This document shows positions 48,540 to 58,510 of a DNA stretch of 64,000 nucleotides, piece after piece. Below the pieces are notes generated by a model that saw nothing but the letters and a program-made list of their open reading frames with translations, was not told the DNA's origin and did no database searches. The translations under genes and the position numbers were made by a program. This DNA comes from Notamacropus eugenii. Lineage: Eukaryota; Chordata; Mammalia; Diprotodontia; Macropodidae. Position 1 is the first letter of the stretch. Every line of letters starts with the position of its first letter. The stretch covers positions 55,903,228-55,967,227 of the forward strand of contig NC_092875.1 in NCBI RefSeq assembly GCF_028372415.1. Direction: 5' to 3'.

Positions 48540-48785
48540 CACTTTTCACTGACTGTCCCCCATATGGGGAATGCTCTTTCTCTTTATCCTCCTTTCCTGG
48601 CTTCCCAGACTTCCTTCAAATCCCAGTTATAATCTCACCTTCTATAGGACGCCTTCCCCAACCCCTGTTAATTCCAGTGAATGAGACTTTGAGCTCTTCA
48701 AGAGCAAGAACTGTCTTTTACCTTTTTTTGCATCCCTTGTACAGTGCCTGGCACATAGTAGGCACTTAATAAAGCTTATTGACTA
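48540..48785 (+). mobile_element. LINE-2 3' end
   Basis: CATATGGGGAATGCTC, AGACTTCCTTCAAATCCC, TTCAAGAGCAAGAACTGTC, GTGCCTGGCACATAGTAGGC. Confidence 0.82.
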
Positions 48786-49560
48786 ACGGACCCTTGGCCT
48801 GCAGCTTTCAAAACCTGAGTAGGAGCCACACAGTCCAATCAGTCACATTGCTTCATGGTTATTTTAAATGCCAAGGATGTCTCACCCTGATCAACAGCAT
48901 CCCTGATTGCCTATCTTTAGTCCTATCCCCATGTAGGGTATGTTACCTCTTACCAAAGTCCCTGGGGGGAAGCAGGAGGGTGACCAAGCCCACAGGAATC
49001 ACTGGGATCAAGTGAGCTAGAGATGGGACGTGTGGACAAGTTGGCTTGTACTACCAACTGCAATTCAAATTTGATCTGATGCATTTTCTAGGTTGGTATG
49101 GAAGAAGTGTACTGGGTGTGGCAAAAAAAATGCATCCTCTCACTCTGCCATCTTGACTCTACTCTCTTCCTCTCCTCTCTCCCTCCTTTCTCCCTCTCTC
49201 TCTTTCATTCTCTCTGACCTTGGTCACCAGTTGATAGATTCATATGTCTACAACTGGAGAAGATCTTAGGGAAATCATCTAGTCTAACCCTCTCATTTTA
49301 CAGACAAGGAAACTGAGACCCAGTGAAGTGATTGGCCCAAGGTTATGCATATTTGTAAGTACTAGAGATAGATTTTAACTCAGTTCTAAATTTAGTACTC
49401 TTTATTATACCACAAAGCTCCCAAAAGGAGACTGTACTTTCATAGGGAAGGACAAAGGCTGAGAAAAACTAAACTCTTACTTTCCCTCTCCCCCATTTCC
49501 TACTCTCAGCTCTTTACTTCTCCATTTCCCAAAAAGGATCAGAAAATGTAAAGTATAGTC
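48786..49560. other. Unassigned, with MIR-type minus fragment
   Basis: 49,235-49,420 is a minus THER/MIR (CAACTGGAGAAGATCTTAGG, ACAAGGAAACTGAGACC). The rest is not recognised. Confidence 0.45.
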
Positions 49561-49564
49561 ATCT

Positions 49565-51017
49565 TTTATTTTAAAGATTCCAACCTCTAGCCCATCTCTT
49601 TACCTATTTCTACTAAGGACATAGCACCCCTCCCCAGGGCCTGCTCCCTCTCAGAACCCCTTTCCCCATCCTCCCTCAGAGCCCATCTCTCCTCTTCTCC
49701 TTCTCCTTCAGACAGCTGTCCCCCTTCTGCTCATCTTCTCTCATTGCAGCACTCCACAACCTGGGACTTTAAAATCAAGAGGTGAGAGCAAACAGTTCAG
49801 CCTTGGGTGTCACAAGACCACCTAGAATTCCTGCCCCTATCAGTCTCACTGCTTGCCTTTGATCTTCAAGAAGTAAGACCAGGAGCCATAGCTTAGAAAT
49901 CTCCCAAAAGGTAGGAAGTGTCTAGGACAGAAAACAGAAGAAAGTCAGGATGGAGTATCCTTCCCCACACCCTACCCCAAGTCACTTCTGCTTACTCTGT
50001 AAGGCAAAAGTCCCTAAGTCTGTTCCACATTCCACCCCCCAACCAGAATACTGATTATTTGTGAGCCTGGAGTTCCTCTCAATCTTGAGACACTTGGTTA
50101 TCAAACTTTCCCCTCCAGGAAATCTTGCCCTTTTCAGGGCTATTCTTTTTTCTTTCTTTGGAGGGGGAAGAAGGTAAGGCCCAAGGTCATACAACTAGGA
50201 AGTGTGTCAAGTGTCTGAGGCTGGATTTGAACTCAGGTCCTCTTGAGTCCAGGGCCAGTGTGCCACCTAGCTCCCCCAGCTATTCTTTTCACATGCTTGG
50301 AAATTCCTCTTTTCTTCACTTCCCTTTGTTGGCCCAATCCCATTCTTCCAAATCCCTTAAGGAGTCTTTAGTTCCTTTTATGTACTTCACCCCCCTTGTT
50401 GAATCCCCATTCATTCACTGAACTCCTAAACCCTCAAGGATCCTTCAACCCTTGTCTTTGAGCTTCTGTCTTGCCTCACTGAGCTCCATTGCCTCAGATC
50501 CTCATCTTCTTCAATATTACCTATTCTCCCCTATTGAGTCACCCTCCTGTTTGGGTTTTTCCTTGAGGTGGGATGACATACCAAACTGTGCTCCATAGAG
50601 ATTCTCACACTTGCCAGGATTAGTATTTCCACAGTCCCATTTCCTGCATCTTTCCTACCTTTCTCTGTTCCTACTCCACCTACTCCATCTCCCTTAATGA
50701 GCCCCCAAACCTTTCACTTACTCCTAATCCCATCTCCTTTCTGAACTTTTATCTCATCAGGAATCCTCCAGTCCCTCTCTCTGAGATCCTATCTTGCTTC
50801 CCTGCATATTTAATCCCCATATGGGGCCCTAACACCTTTCTTTGAGCTCCCATCCCCCTGACTGAACTCCATTGTCTCAATAAGCCTCAGTCACCCACAT
50901 CATTACTCATTTCCCTTACCCAGCCCCCATCAAGTTTCTATCCCCTCAGTTAGCCACTATCACCTTATTGAGCTCCCTTCCATCCCTGATCAATGTTACC
51001 TACCTTGCTCAGGATGC
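49565..51017 (-). other. Probable BST2 3' UTR and downstream flank
   Basis: Reading the minus strand past the stop codon, an ATTAAA variant signal occurs at 50814-50809 and a canonical AATAAA at 49570-49565. Either could end the transcript, and the sequence alone does not decide. The interval is pyrimidine-rich on the plus strand, with recurring ACTGAGCTCC/ACTGAACTCC motifs between about 50,380 and 50,980 that look like an ancient, strongly diverged tandem repeat. A SINE fragment lies at 50,165-50,278. Confidence 0.4.
50165..50278 (-). repeat. SINE fragment downstream of BST2
   Basis: AAGGTCATACAACTAGGAAG, CTGGATTTGAACTCAGG, GCCACCTAGCTCCCC. Confidence 0.85.
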
Positions 51018-51117
51018 TCAGAGAAGCAAGGTAATAGCCAGACCTAGACCCAGAAGTAAAGAGTAGATCTGAGGGCCAGGGAGCACCGAACTTGTCTCTT
51101 CTGGGTTCTTTTTCTCT
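51018..51117 (-). CDS. BST2: BST2 coding exon 4: GPI-anchor signal and stop
   Basis: The exon follows a CTGTATCTTCCAG acceptor. It encodes a hydrophilic Lys/Asn/Glu/Ser linker, then IYSLLLGLGLAITLLL and TGA. A small-residue stretch (TSS) before a Pro/Gly spacer and a terminal hydrophobic run is the usual layout of a GPI transamidase signal, and human BST2 ends in the same way (SSS...LLIVLLGLSALLQ). The 2.2-kb intron before it holds a tandem repeat and a SINE. This exon makes the gene model complete. Confidence 0.88.
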
Positions 51118-54100
51118 CTGGAAGATACAGGTGGGGTTGGAGGGATGGATAGGAAGGGCATAGTCAGAATTAGAGAACAATGGGATATTTCCCTAATCTC
51201 TAGGATCCAAGAGCCTAACCACTGCTGATCTTTTCCCAGTGACTGAGAGAGATCTGAATGACCACCATCCTGAGCATAAGGCCCTGGGGCCCCTAAGAGG
51301 GATCTCTGCCATGCCATTCCCAGGCCCCCCATCTTGAGTTCTTGGTGGGGAAAAGATGGTCAGTGCAACTCCCTATCCCGGCAGTACTAAGGTAATTAGT
51401 GTATGGTCAATTAATGCTGTGCTAGTTAATAGTCCTTTGCATGGTACTGTATCTTTTCCAAAGTTTGTGCCAAGAGAGGAGTCATGGTGTAGATAACCCC
51501 CAAAGTAGAACAATCTCCTTTTTCTCCAAAACAAAAGTCCCCCAATGGTTCTTCTTGTCAGTGTAGTCTGTATATTACTAAACTATGAGTTTCATCAGAG
51601 CAGAGATTGTCTTTAATTCCAGAAACTCTCCCAGCATCTAGTATGAGGCTCTGAAAGCAAGTGGCATTCAGACATTTCCTGAAGGAGAGAAAGTTGACTT
51701 CGGAATGCATGTTGTGATACCTAGAGCAGAAAAGGTCACAGCTGGGCATTGAATGGGGGGTAGGGTGGGAGCCTTAGAATACAGATTGTGTGACCTGAAA
51801 AGGGCATTCGGACCGATAGAGAATGCCAGAACTGGGCATTGAGGTGGGGCTGGGGTTGAGGTGTAGGGGTGCCTTAGAATAGATCTGTCTGAGCTGAGAA
51901 AGACATCAGATCAGGAGAGGTTAGAGCTGAGCACTGAGTGGGGACTTGAGTGGGGGAACTTGAGTGGGGTTGAGGCACGGGGGAACTTTGGAATACAGAT
52001 CACCGGAGCTGAGAAGGGTATTATAACAGAGAATGGCAGAGATGAGCATTGAGTGGTGGTGGTGAGCCTTTATAACACAGAATAATGAAGTGAGAACTTT
52101 ATATATATAGCCATATAGCCTATCAGAAAGGCAGTATCGAATGCCAGTGTTAGGAGGGACTTCTAACACCAAACATAGAACATTAGAATTGCGAGGCCAC
52201 AGAATATAGAGCATTCAATGCTAGGAGGGACCACAGGACACACCAGAACTGAAAGAGAGCAGGGTAAAGCATCATGCATCTGAAAGAACGCTAAATTTTG
52301 GTCTCAGGAGCTAACCTCAATCCTGGCTCTGCCATTTACTACTTGGGTGATGACCAGGTCACTTAATTTCTTTGGAAGGAAACAAACATTTATTAAATAC
52401 TTACCATGTACCAGAAACTCTCTGATTCTCAGTTTTTTCATTTGTAAAATGGGATTAGATGACCTCCGAGGTCCTAGCCCTTTCAGCTTTAAATCTACGA
52501 TTCAAGCCATTCAATAGAGTAGGTAGAGGGGATTAGCCTGTTAGAATGCCAGAGTGGGCAGAGAACACATCCTTTCTTCCAATCTCCCTCAAAATAAAAA
52601 TTAGACAATGTCAGAGCTGGAAACGGCCCTTTGAGAGAGGTCAGAGGAGGAAAGGGCTGTAGAGTGCTGAAGGTGAAGTGAGAGAAGTGGAAGAGAAAAA
52701 AACAAAACCTAAAATGGCAGAGCTGGAAGGAAGCTTAGGGGATATCTCATCTAAGGGCTTCATGTTATAGAAAAAATTAGGTCACGAGGAGGAGTGTTCT
52801 GCCTGAGGCATCATGACAAGTCAGTAACAGAACCAGGATCTAGTTCATACAAAGCCCCCAGAGTCCCTGGTGCCTAAGTTCCAGGTCTGTATTGATAACC
52901 TCAGGGCTGGATTGCCCTTCCTGAGACAGCAGTCTCTGTTCCATAGATCCTACAGGTGGAACTTGGGTTTTGGGGAAACAGGAGGACATGGAGGGGGAGA
53001 GAGGCTATCCTGCTTTACACATTTGTCCTGGTTCAACCACACATAAGGAAATCAACCCTCACCCCTCTCATACTCTCTACCCTATAATAGAGATAGAGGG
53101 TTCTTGGCATCTCCATGTTGAAATAAATGTGTCCCTAAAAGACAGGGTGACTTTCTCTCTAGAAGTGACCCAACCCAAGAAGAATTCCAAAGAGTTTTGG
53201 GTCACTGATCCACATGAAGTCTCAGCTGAGGGAAGTTATTAGGGACAGCAGAGCCCAACCCCTCCACAGGGAGGCTAGTACTGACCTCTCCATCTGCAGG
53301 GCTGCTTCAGCATTTCTAAGTTTCTCAGCCAAATTCTGGTTCTCCTCTGGCCCAGGAAAGAAGGAGGGAGGGGAAGTTAATGAGAAGGAGAAATTTCTTC
53401 ACTCCTACCCTCATCCCCACCAACTTGGTGGCATGGGAAAGACTCCCAAAGCCTCTTGGGCCTTCAAATTTTCTTCCCCAGAGCCTGAATTCCCTCCATT
53501 TGAGACTTCACTCTCCACAAGGCTTCTGCTTAGGAAATGATCACTGGGAGAGGGAGTACTAGCGAAAGGCATTAAGAATTCTTTGTGGCTGCCCATGATG
53601 CCCAGAGAAGGAAAGGAAATATGGACTCTTACTTAAGAGCTATAGGGGACCACAGAGCTCACAAGGTTCCAATTCCTTCACTTGACAAATGAGAAAACTG
53701 AGGCTCTAAGGTCAAGTGACTGGCCTAGAGTCATGCAGCTCATAGTGGCAGAAGCCACACGGACACTTGGACCTCCTGGGAAGCCACATGTCAGTGGAAA
53801 ATGGGCAAGCTTGGGGGCAGAGAGCCTGAGCTGGCATCCTCCCCCATCACTGTTACTGTGTGACTTTAGATGAGGTCTTTAAACTCTCTGGCCTCTGTTC
53901 CCTCATGGAAAAGTGAGGAGATGGGAGCAGACCAGGGGTTCTTAGCCTTTTGTGTGTCATGTCCCCACTTTGGGCTTTCGTCTGTTGAGGGCCAGGGGAC
54001 CTCTCTCAGAATAATGTCTTTAAATGAATAAAATACAACCCATAGGGTTTCAAAGGACACTAATTGCATTGAAATGCAGTTATCCAAATATTAAAAGTCA

Positions 54101-55462
54101 GTAACCTCATGGACCCCAGGTTCAGGCTCTCTGGAATACATGGTTTCTTTCTAAGGTCCCTTTCTAACTCTCAAACCTATGATCATTTTACTAGGGGGAT
54201 ATAGTAGACATTGCTGGGCAGCATGGGATTGGAGGTGGGGGGAGTCAGTCTGTGTTTCTCCTCCTCTCCACCTCCCAGATCCAGACACTGAAACTCCTTT
54301 TCAAAATGGCAGGGTCCTGAGACTCCCCACAGAGTCCTCTCCAGCTCCTTCCCTCATACACAGGTCCCTTACCCTTCAGCTTCTGCAGCTCACTGTGCAT
54401 CAAGTCTCTCTGGGATGTCATCTCCTCTAGGTTCTTGTTCAGGGTTATCTAAGGTGAGGAAAAAGGTATGTAAATAGACTGTGCCTAGGAGATACCCACA
54501 TCTGCTGTCATATCCCCCAATCCTTTCTGGGACTGGCTTCCAGTTTCAAAACAACTCCCAAGGTCAGTTGGAAGGGAGGGAGGTGGGTAAAGGAGTCAGG
54601 GAGGAAGTTTTCTAGGAGCATAAACCTGGAATGTTCTAGAAAAGTCGAAGGGAGCCCAGGGAGACAGGAAAGGTGGCAAGGGGAAATAAGGCAGATGTGG
54701 GGACATAGGAAGGCAAAGCAGCCAGGGACCCAGACAGGGGCTAGTAGAGGGAAAGTGGTGAGATAAGGGAAATGGGGGAATGGTGAAAACAAGAAGCAAA
54801 AGTTGTAGGAAGGCAGATAGATGGGGAGGAGAAAGATTGAAGATTGAGGGAGATAGGGAGGAAGAAAGGAGGGAAGAAAAAAGAAAGGAGGAACAGAGAT
54901 AAGAAAGGGGGAGGCAGAGAAGGTAGTATGATAGAGACATGAGGGAGATGATGAGATTCAGAGAGGGGAGACATAGGATTAGGGGAAACAGAGCCGGTAA
55001 GAGGTGGAGAAATGGGGCAGAGAGGCAGGAGTTTGGGAGACCAGCAGAGAATTTATGCAGACAAACCTAGAACCTAAAATGTTTTATAAAAAACTGGTTC
55101 CATCCCCTGCTTATTGACCCCAGCCCCTCCGTGTGGCTCCTGATCTCTAGCTTCCTTCCTTGGGACCTGCTGTCCCCCAGCCCCTCTTTGCTTTAGGACT
55201 CCTGAGCCCTTTTCACCCCCAGTACCGAGACATTGCTGCAGCTCCACCACTTGGCCTCCATCTCCAAGAAGTTTTCCTGGCTGTGCCTCAGTTTCTCCTG
55301 AAGTAGCTGGCTTCTATTCTGGAGCAACAAACCCTGCTGGCAGGCTTTTGAGTTGGCCCTGTAGGCATAAACTGCCAGGAGGGGCACCAGGATGAAGAAG
55401 ATTACCACAGCAGCCGAGATGGCTAACCAGTTTTTCCACTCCATCTTCATGGAGAAATACAT
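51018..55462 (-). CDS. BST2: BST2 (tetherin), four coding exons, complete
   Basis: BST2 is an interferon-induced type II membrane protein that tethers budding enveloped viruses to the plasma membrane. The coding exons I propose are 55462-55226, 54448-54373, 53346-53286 and 51117-51018. Their phases (0, 1, 2) match at every junction and give about 157 residues, against 180 in human. Visible in order: an 11-residue cytosolic tail, a transmembrane helix at residues 12-34, the ANSKAC motif just after it (human ANSEAC), sequons at N49 and N77, cysteines 41 and 75, coiled-coil segments from exons 2 and 3, and a C-terminal Ser/Pro linker followed by a Leu-rich hydrophobic tail typical of a GPI signal. 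Human BST2 has three ectodomain cysteines; the middle one appears to be missing here. The first in-frame ATG (55462) follows a stop at 55501-55499. The family call rests on residue pattern, topology and exon structure, not on a database search. Confidence 0.9.
51720..52110 (+). repeat. Degenerate tandem repeat in BST2 intron 3, about 95-100 bp unit
   Basis: CTGGGCATTGAATGGGG, CTGGGCATTGAGGTGGGG, CTGAGCACTGAGTGGGG and ATGAGCATTGAGTGG recur, with GAATACAGAT and GAGCTGAGAA blocks between them. About four diverged copies. Confidence 0.7.
52270..52510 (+). repeat. MIR-type SINE in BST2 intron 3
   Basis: AACCTCAATCCTGGCTCTGCC, CTTGGGTGATGACCAGGTCACT, CATTTGTAAAATGGGATTAG. A short piece of another repeat (AACATTTATTAAATACTTACC) is embedded. 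Confidence 0.75.
53286..53346 (-). CDS. BST2: BST2 coding exon 3: coiled coil
   Basis: 61 nt with a pyrimidine-rich tract and CCAG acceptor, and an AG|GTCAGT donor. It encodes ENQNLAEKLRNAEAALQME, a clear heptad pattern comparable to the human segment that starts EITTLNHKLQ. The first two bases complete a Glu codon from exon 2, and the last two are completed as Arg by exon 4. Confidence 0.85.
53620..54180. repeat. Repeat fragments in BST2 intron 2
   Basis: 53,640-53,760 is a minus THER/MIR-type piece (GACAAATGAGAAAACTGAGG, GTGACTGGCCTAGAGTCATG). 53,840-54,180 holds plus MIR-type and CATGGACCCCAGGTTC text, which also occurs at 17.5 kb. Confidence 0.65.
54373..54448 (-). CDS. BST2: BST2 coding exon 2: coiled coil
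   Basis: 76 nt between a CCTTAG acceptor and a strong GTAAGG donor. It encodes ITLNKNLEEMTSQRD followed by LMHSELQKLK, with leucines and other hydrophobics at heptad spacing among charged residues. This matches the position and character of the second human BST2 exon, which also ends in a Leu/Glu-rich coiled coil. It enters in phase 0 and leaves one base for the next codon. Confidence 0.85.
55226..55462 (-). CDS. BST2: BST2 coding exon 1: tail, transmembrane helix, proximal ectodomain
   Basis: This exon encodes 79 residues: the start MYFSMKMEW, an uninterrupted hydrophobic helix, then YRANSKACQQG and a Glu/Gln-rich helix ending at WSCSNVS. In-frame methionines at codons 5 and 7 could give shorter forms, as human tetherin also uses two starts. 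A tyrosine lies at residue 2, but the human dual-tyrosine sorting motif is not obvious. The donor could be GTACTG right after codon 79, or GTGAAA nine bases further on (exon end 55217). Both keep phase 0, and the second fits the donor consensus slightly better and would add three residues. The reading frame overlapping it at 55314-55613 has no tetherin features and looks like a shadow. Confidence 0.88.
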
Positions 55463-55822
55463 GTGCTGACTTCTCAAAATGACTCTGAATCCTCTGAATC
55501 AGGACCCCTTTCTCTGTAAGGGGGAGAGAAAAATCCCCAGGCCTAAGCTCCGCCCAAGTTATTTGGGAGAGTTGCCAATCTGCTTGTTGGACAAGGCTAG
55601 TGTTTGGAGTCACAGAAGGGTTGGTAAAATCAGAAGCATTTAGTCCCCGTTTCCTCCATAGGCAGTTGGAGGCTTCCCCAAGAAGCAGTTACTACATGTA
55701 ACTGTGGCAGGTGGGAGTGCCAATATTTGGGGAGGTTTGGGGCTGAGAGTTGGGCCAGCACAAGCATTCAAATAAAGCAGGAAAGGAAAGAAGAATCCTG
55801 AAAAGAAACTTGGCCACCAACC

Positions 55823-55836
55823 TGTTTCAGTTTCCT
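55823..55836 (-). promoter_or_regulatory. ISRE, probable interferon-response element of BST2
   Basis: The minus strand reads GGAAACTGAAAC, matching the ISRE core GAAANNGAAAC bound by ISGF3 and IRF proteins. It lies about 360 bp upstream of the BST2 start codon, in the orientation of the gene. Mammalian BST2 promoters are known to carry ISRE/IRF and STAT sites, so its position fits. A weaker IRF-like tract (minus strand GAAGAAATGAAACT, within 55,849-55,870) sits next to it on the distal side. Confidence 0.65.
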
Positions 55837-55960
55837 GAAAACAAGCTTAGTTTCATTTCTTCATTTCTTGCTCTGCAAGAGTTGGGGCAGAGCCTAAACC
55901 TGGTCTGGAGCCAGAGCCAATGAAGACACCGGAAGGGGCTACTTCTAAGTTATATACTAC

Positions 55961-56410
55961 TGAGTGGGATAGATTTAGTGAAGACTTCTCAGATTGTAAT
56001 TCTTCTCCCAGAGGTGAGGTAAGACTGAGAGGCTCAAGGTTACTATATTTTTAGAACAGAATAATTTCATATAAGGATATAAAACTGTGTAGTACATTAG
56101 GGTCTCAATGATTGGATAAAGTTTACCTAATTCTTCAATGTCTTCATTTCAAAAGGGATTGGTTAGATTTCGTGTCTAGAATGTAAGATCATATTCTCAG
56201 CTAATGAGAATAATGGTCAGTGGTGGGGGAGGGGCTTGCGTTAGGGTCTATATAAATCACTGCCTTTTCTTTGTCTTTGTCTTTTCTACTCCAGGTGAAC
56301 TGCTGTAGGACTGTCCCAATTCTTGAGAATCTAGTAAATCAACTTTCTGTCATCACTTTGAGAGGCCTCTGAGTAACTGATTTATGTAGGGACCTGAGCC
56401 ATCCCACACA
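55961..56410 (+). repeat. 5' LTR of the ERV
   Basis: 450 bp with TG...CA ends. A TATA box (TATATAAAT) lies at 56249-56257, so transcription probably starts near 56,280. An AGTAAA at about 56,333 may serve as a weak polyadenylation signal. It differs from the 3' LTR at seven single positions with no indels. Its U3 faces the BST2 promoter region. Confidence 0.93.
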
Positions 56411-56413
56411 GTT

Positions 56414-56431
56414 TGGGGGCTCGTCGTATTG
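56414..56431 (+). other. Primer binding site, tRNA-Pro type, imperfect
   Basis: Three bases after the 5' LTR the sequence is TGGGGGCTCGTC, the first 12 bases of the usual tRNA-Pro primer site. It then departs (GTATTGGGAT), as if about four bases had been inserted before the final GGGAT. The type is inferred from those 12 matches. Confidence 0.7.
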
Positions 56432-56944
56432 GGATCTGGGGCTTTTCAGAAAGACAGCTGGCAACTCAGTTCAAAGACTGGGCACCTGTGAGGAGATTCC
56501 CCCATGGTCTTTGAAGTGGGGTCGCCGGGCCTCCCTCTCTGCAAAGTAACGACCGGAAGCAGAGGAACTCAGTGGAGACAGAAAGAATAGAGATAAGGAC
56601 TCCAAAGACTCTGAAGCTGTGAAGTGTGTGAAAATGCCAACTGGTTGGTGTTGAAGGTTGCAGTCAGGCAACTTGTACATGTATGATCTGGCCGTAAGCG
56701 CGGGGATGGGGTGGGGTGGGGGGGCCTGGGGGTCAATTCGTTGAGTCTTAGATAGACTCAGGGAGGTGACGACTCCCAACCAAATTGGTGGACTGCAGGA
56801 CCCCATGGTGAAGGGCCCCCCCAAAAACGTTTGCTGGGTGACTGCTGGTGTGTGGGTGACCCCCACTGAAAGCTAGTGAGGGAGCTAGCAAAATTTGTTG
56901 AGTCATAGACTCAGAGGTGTTGATGACAACCCTCGTCCAAAAGA

Positions 56945-57256
56945 ATGGGGAAGGGGCAGTCCAAACCCCACCGAGCTTCAGAATGGAGTCAGGAAATACC
57001 GGTAAATAGTCCTTTGGGAAATCAATTACAAAATTGGCACGAATTACCAAATTATAGAGGAAAGGACAAGAAGAAGATGATTAAGTATTGTTGTTTCATA
57101 TGGGGTGAAAAAGATATTGGAGGAGGAGGCACAATCTGGCCCAAATATGGTTCCTCCGAGGACTGGGTTTGCCAAAAATTTAAACCTATATGTACTATTC
57201 TATTCTGTTTAAATGTTTTGTCTGTATATGTTGTGTTGATATTTCTGTGTGAATGA
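56945..57256 (+). pseudogene. ERV gag 5' fragment (matrix N-terminus), truncated
   Basis: A 103-codon frame opens MGKGQSKP, with the Met-Gly start and Ser/Lys context of a myristoylated retroviral matrix protein, and stands at the expected place about 530 bp after the primer site. Residues about 43-75 (KKKMIKYCCFIW...TIWPKYGSSEDW) resemble the middle of a gamma-type matrix domain, where Trp-Pro motifs are common. After about residue 80 the frame becomes a hydrophobic run unlike capsid and stops. No PPPY late motif, capsid homology region or zinc knuckle is visible. Assignment as gag rests on position and N-terminus. Confidence 0.6.
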
Positions 57257-58016
57257 AAGTCTATGTGTCTCTGTTTTTATCTGATAAGGTTGTAAATTTA
57301 GCCAGCCAGCCAGCAGGAGCAGAAAGGCTGAGCTGAACTGTCCTTGAAATTCCTGTTACTCCCTTTCTTCAACCCCTCCAGATTAGTTTCAGAGGGGCAG
57401 AGGGACAAGGAGGGAGAGAAAGGGAAAAAAAAAATAATATTATTTTACTGTTCAGTTTATATGGTTGGTAACAGCAAGTAAAAGAATGTAGGAGGAGTGT
57501 CAGGTTAGGAGTAGAAAGAAATAAGTTATGTGCAGTTTCAAAGTGGCTTGAGGGAAAGGCAAGAGAATCTAAGCAAGTGGAGATGGTGAGAGGAGCAGGG
57601 GTATTGTGTAATCAGAAGGTGTGGAAGAAGTACAAAAGGGAGGGAGGGAATTTATCTTTGTCCCTCAGACCAAAGAGATGTTAGCAACCATTTAACCATT
57701 TCCTGCCTCACCCAAAAGAAGAAATTTCAGTGTAATGGCAAATAATGGAAAGTTAATTGAATTCATTCTGGTCGTATTTGGAATTGTGAATAGGTGAAAT
57801 GTGTCATTCTTAATTTAATGTTTAAGATAGGTTAGAATTTATTAAAGTTTGGTGGAAGTAAGCAGAAGATTAGAAAGTAAAAAAAAAAATCTCAAGTAAG
57901 CAACTTAAAGCTGAGAGTTTTGACTTTAGGTTTAATTAGATCAATATATTTGATGCCAGACAATGTATTTAAAGTAAAAAGATAATAAGTTTAGGTTTTT
58001 CTTTTTCTTTGCAGAG

Positions 58017-58127
58017 TGGGAGGGCCAGAAAGGGGTGGCCTTGGGAATCCTGGCACAAATAAGAGGAGGGCAGAGACACCCAGTGGCATTTCTGCCAAAA
58101 ATGTTAGATCCAGTAACAACAGGATAG
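58017..58127 (+). pseudogene. ERV pol remnant (RT connection/RNase H region)
   Basis: A 36-codon frame contains QKGVALGILAQ and, a little later, HPVAFLPKMLDPV before a stop. Gamma-type polymerases carry a comparable block (KGVL.Q...RPVAYLSKKLDPVA) between the polymerase and RNase H domains. No other pol sequence is recognisable on either side. Just before it the DNA reads TTTTTCTTTTTCTTTGCAG, a textbook splice-acceptor pattern. Confidence 0.55.
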
Positions 58128-58474
58128 GTATTTGTTAGATGCAACATTAATCTAATGTAACTGTTACACGATTTTAAATTTTGTAATTTATTACATATAG
58201 ATTGGGGTTTTAAAAGATGTGACAGAAATTTGATAATCTAAAACTTATATTTGTTATATAAAAAAAGGAGTTGAATAGGTTAATGGCTTATTTTAAGTTT
58301 TAAGTAAACTTAAATAAGTTTAAATTTTTAGGTAATTCATCTAAATATTGTATTAGAAATTGCATTGTTAAGTTAATTAATGAATTGGTTAAAAAGGGCT
58401 GTTATGAATTTTTTTGTAAGAGTTTCCTTGTTGTAGCATTCTTATTGAGAAAATGAGAATGCTTAAAAAATGTA

Positions 58475-58506
<32 letters not shown>

Positions 58507-58510
58507 TATA
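58475..58510. repeat. (TA)n/(CA)n microsatellite within the ERV
   Basis: TACATATATATACACACACACACA-type alternating repeat inside the ERV internal region. Nothing indicates a function. Confidence 0.9.

Noticed and set aside
55314-55613. 99-codon minus-strand frame overlapping BST2 exon 1
   Set aside because: It is another frame of the exon and 5' region. The tetherin features are all in the other frame.
55849-55870. A second full ISRE
   Set aside because: The GAAA half-sites are spaced by one base or are imperfect (GAAGAAATGAAACT), so it is only IRF-like and is mentioned as secondary.
56945-57256. A complete small gag-derived gene
   Set aside because: Only the matrix-like N-terminus is recognisable; the tail is a random hydrophobic run. 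No sign of conserved function.
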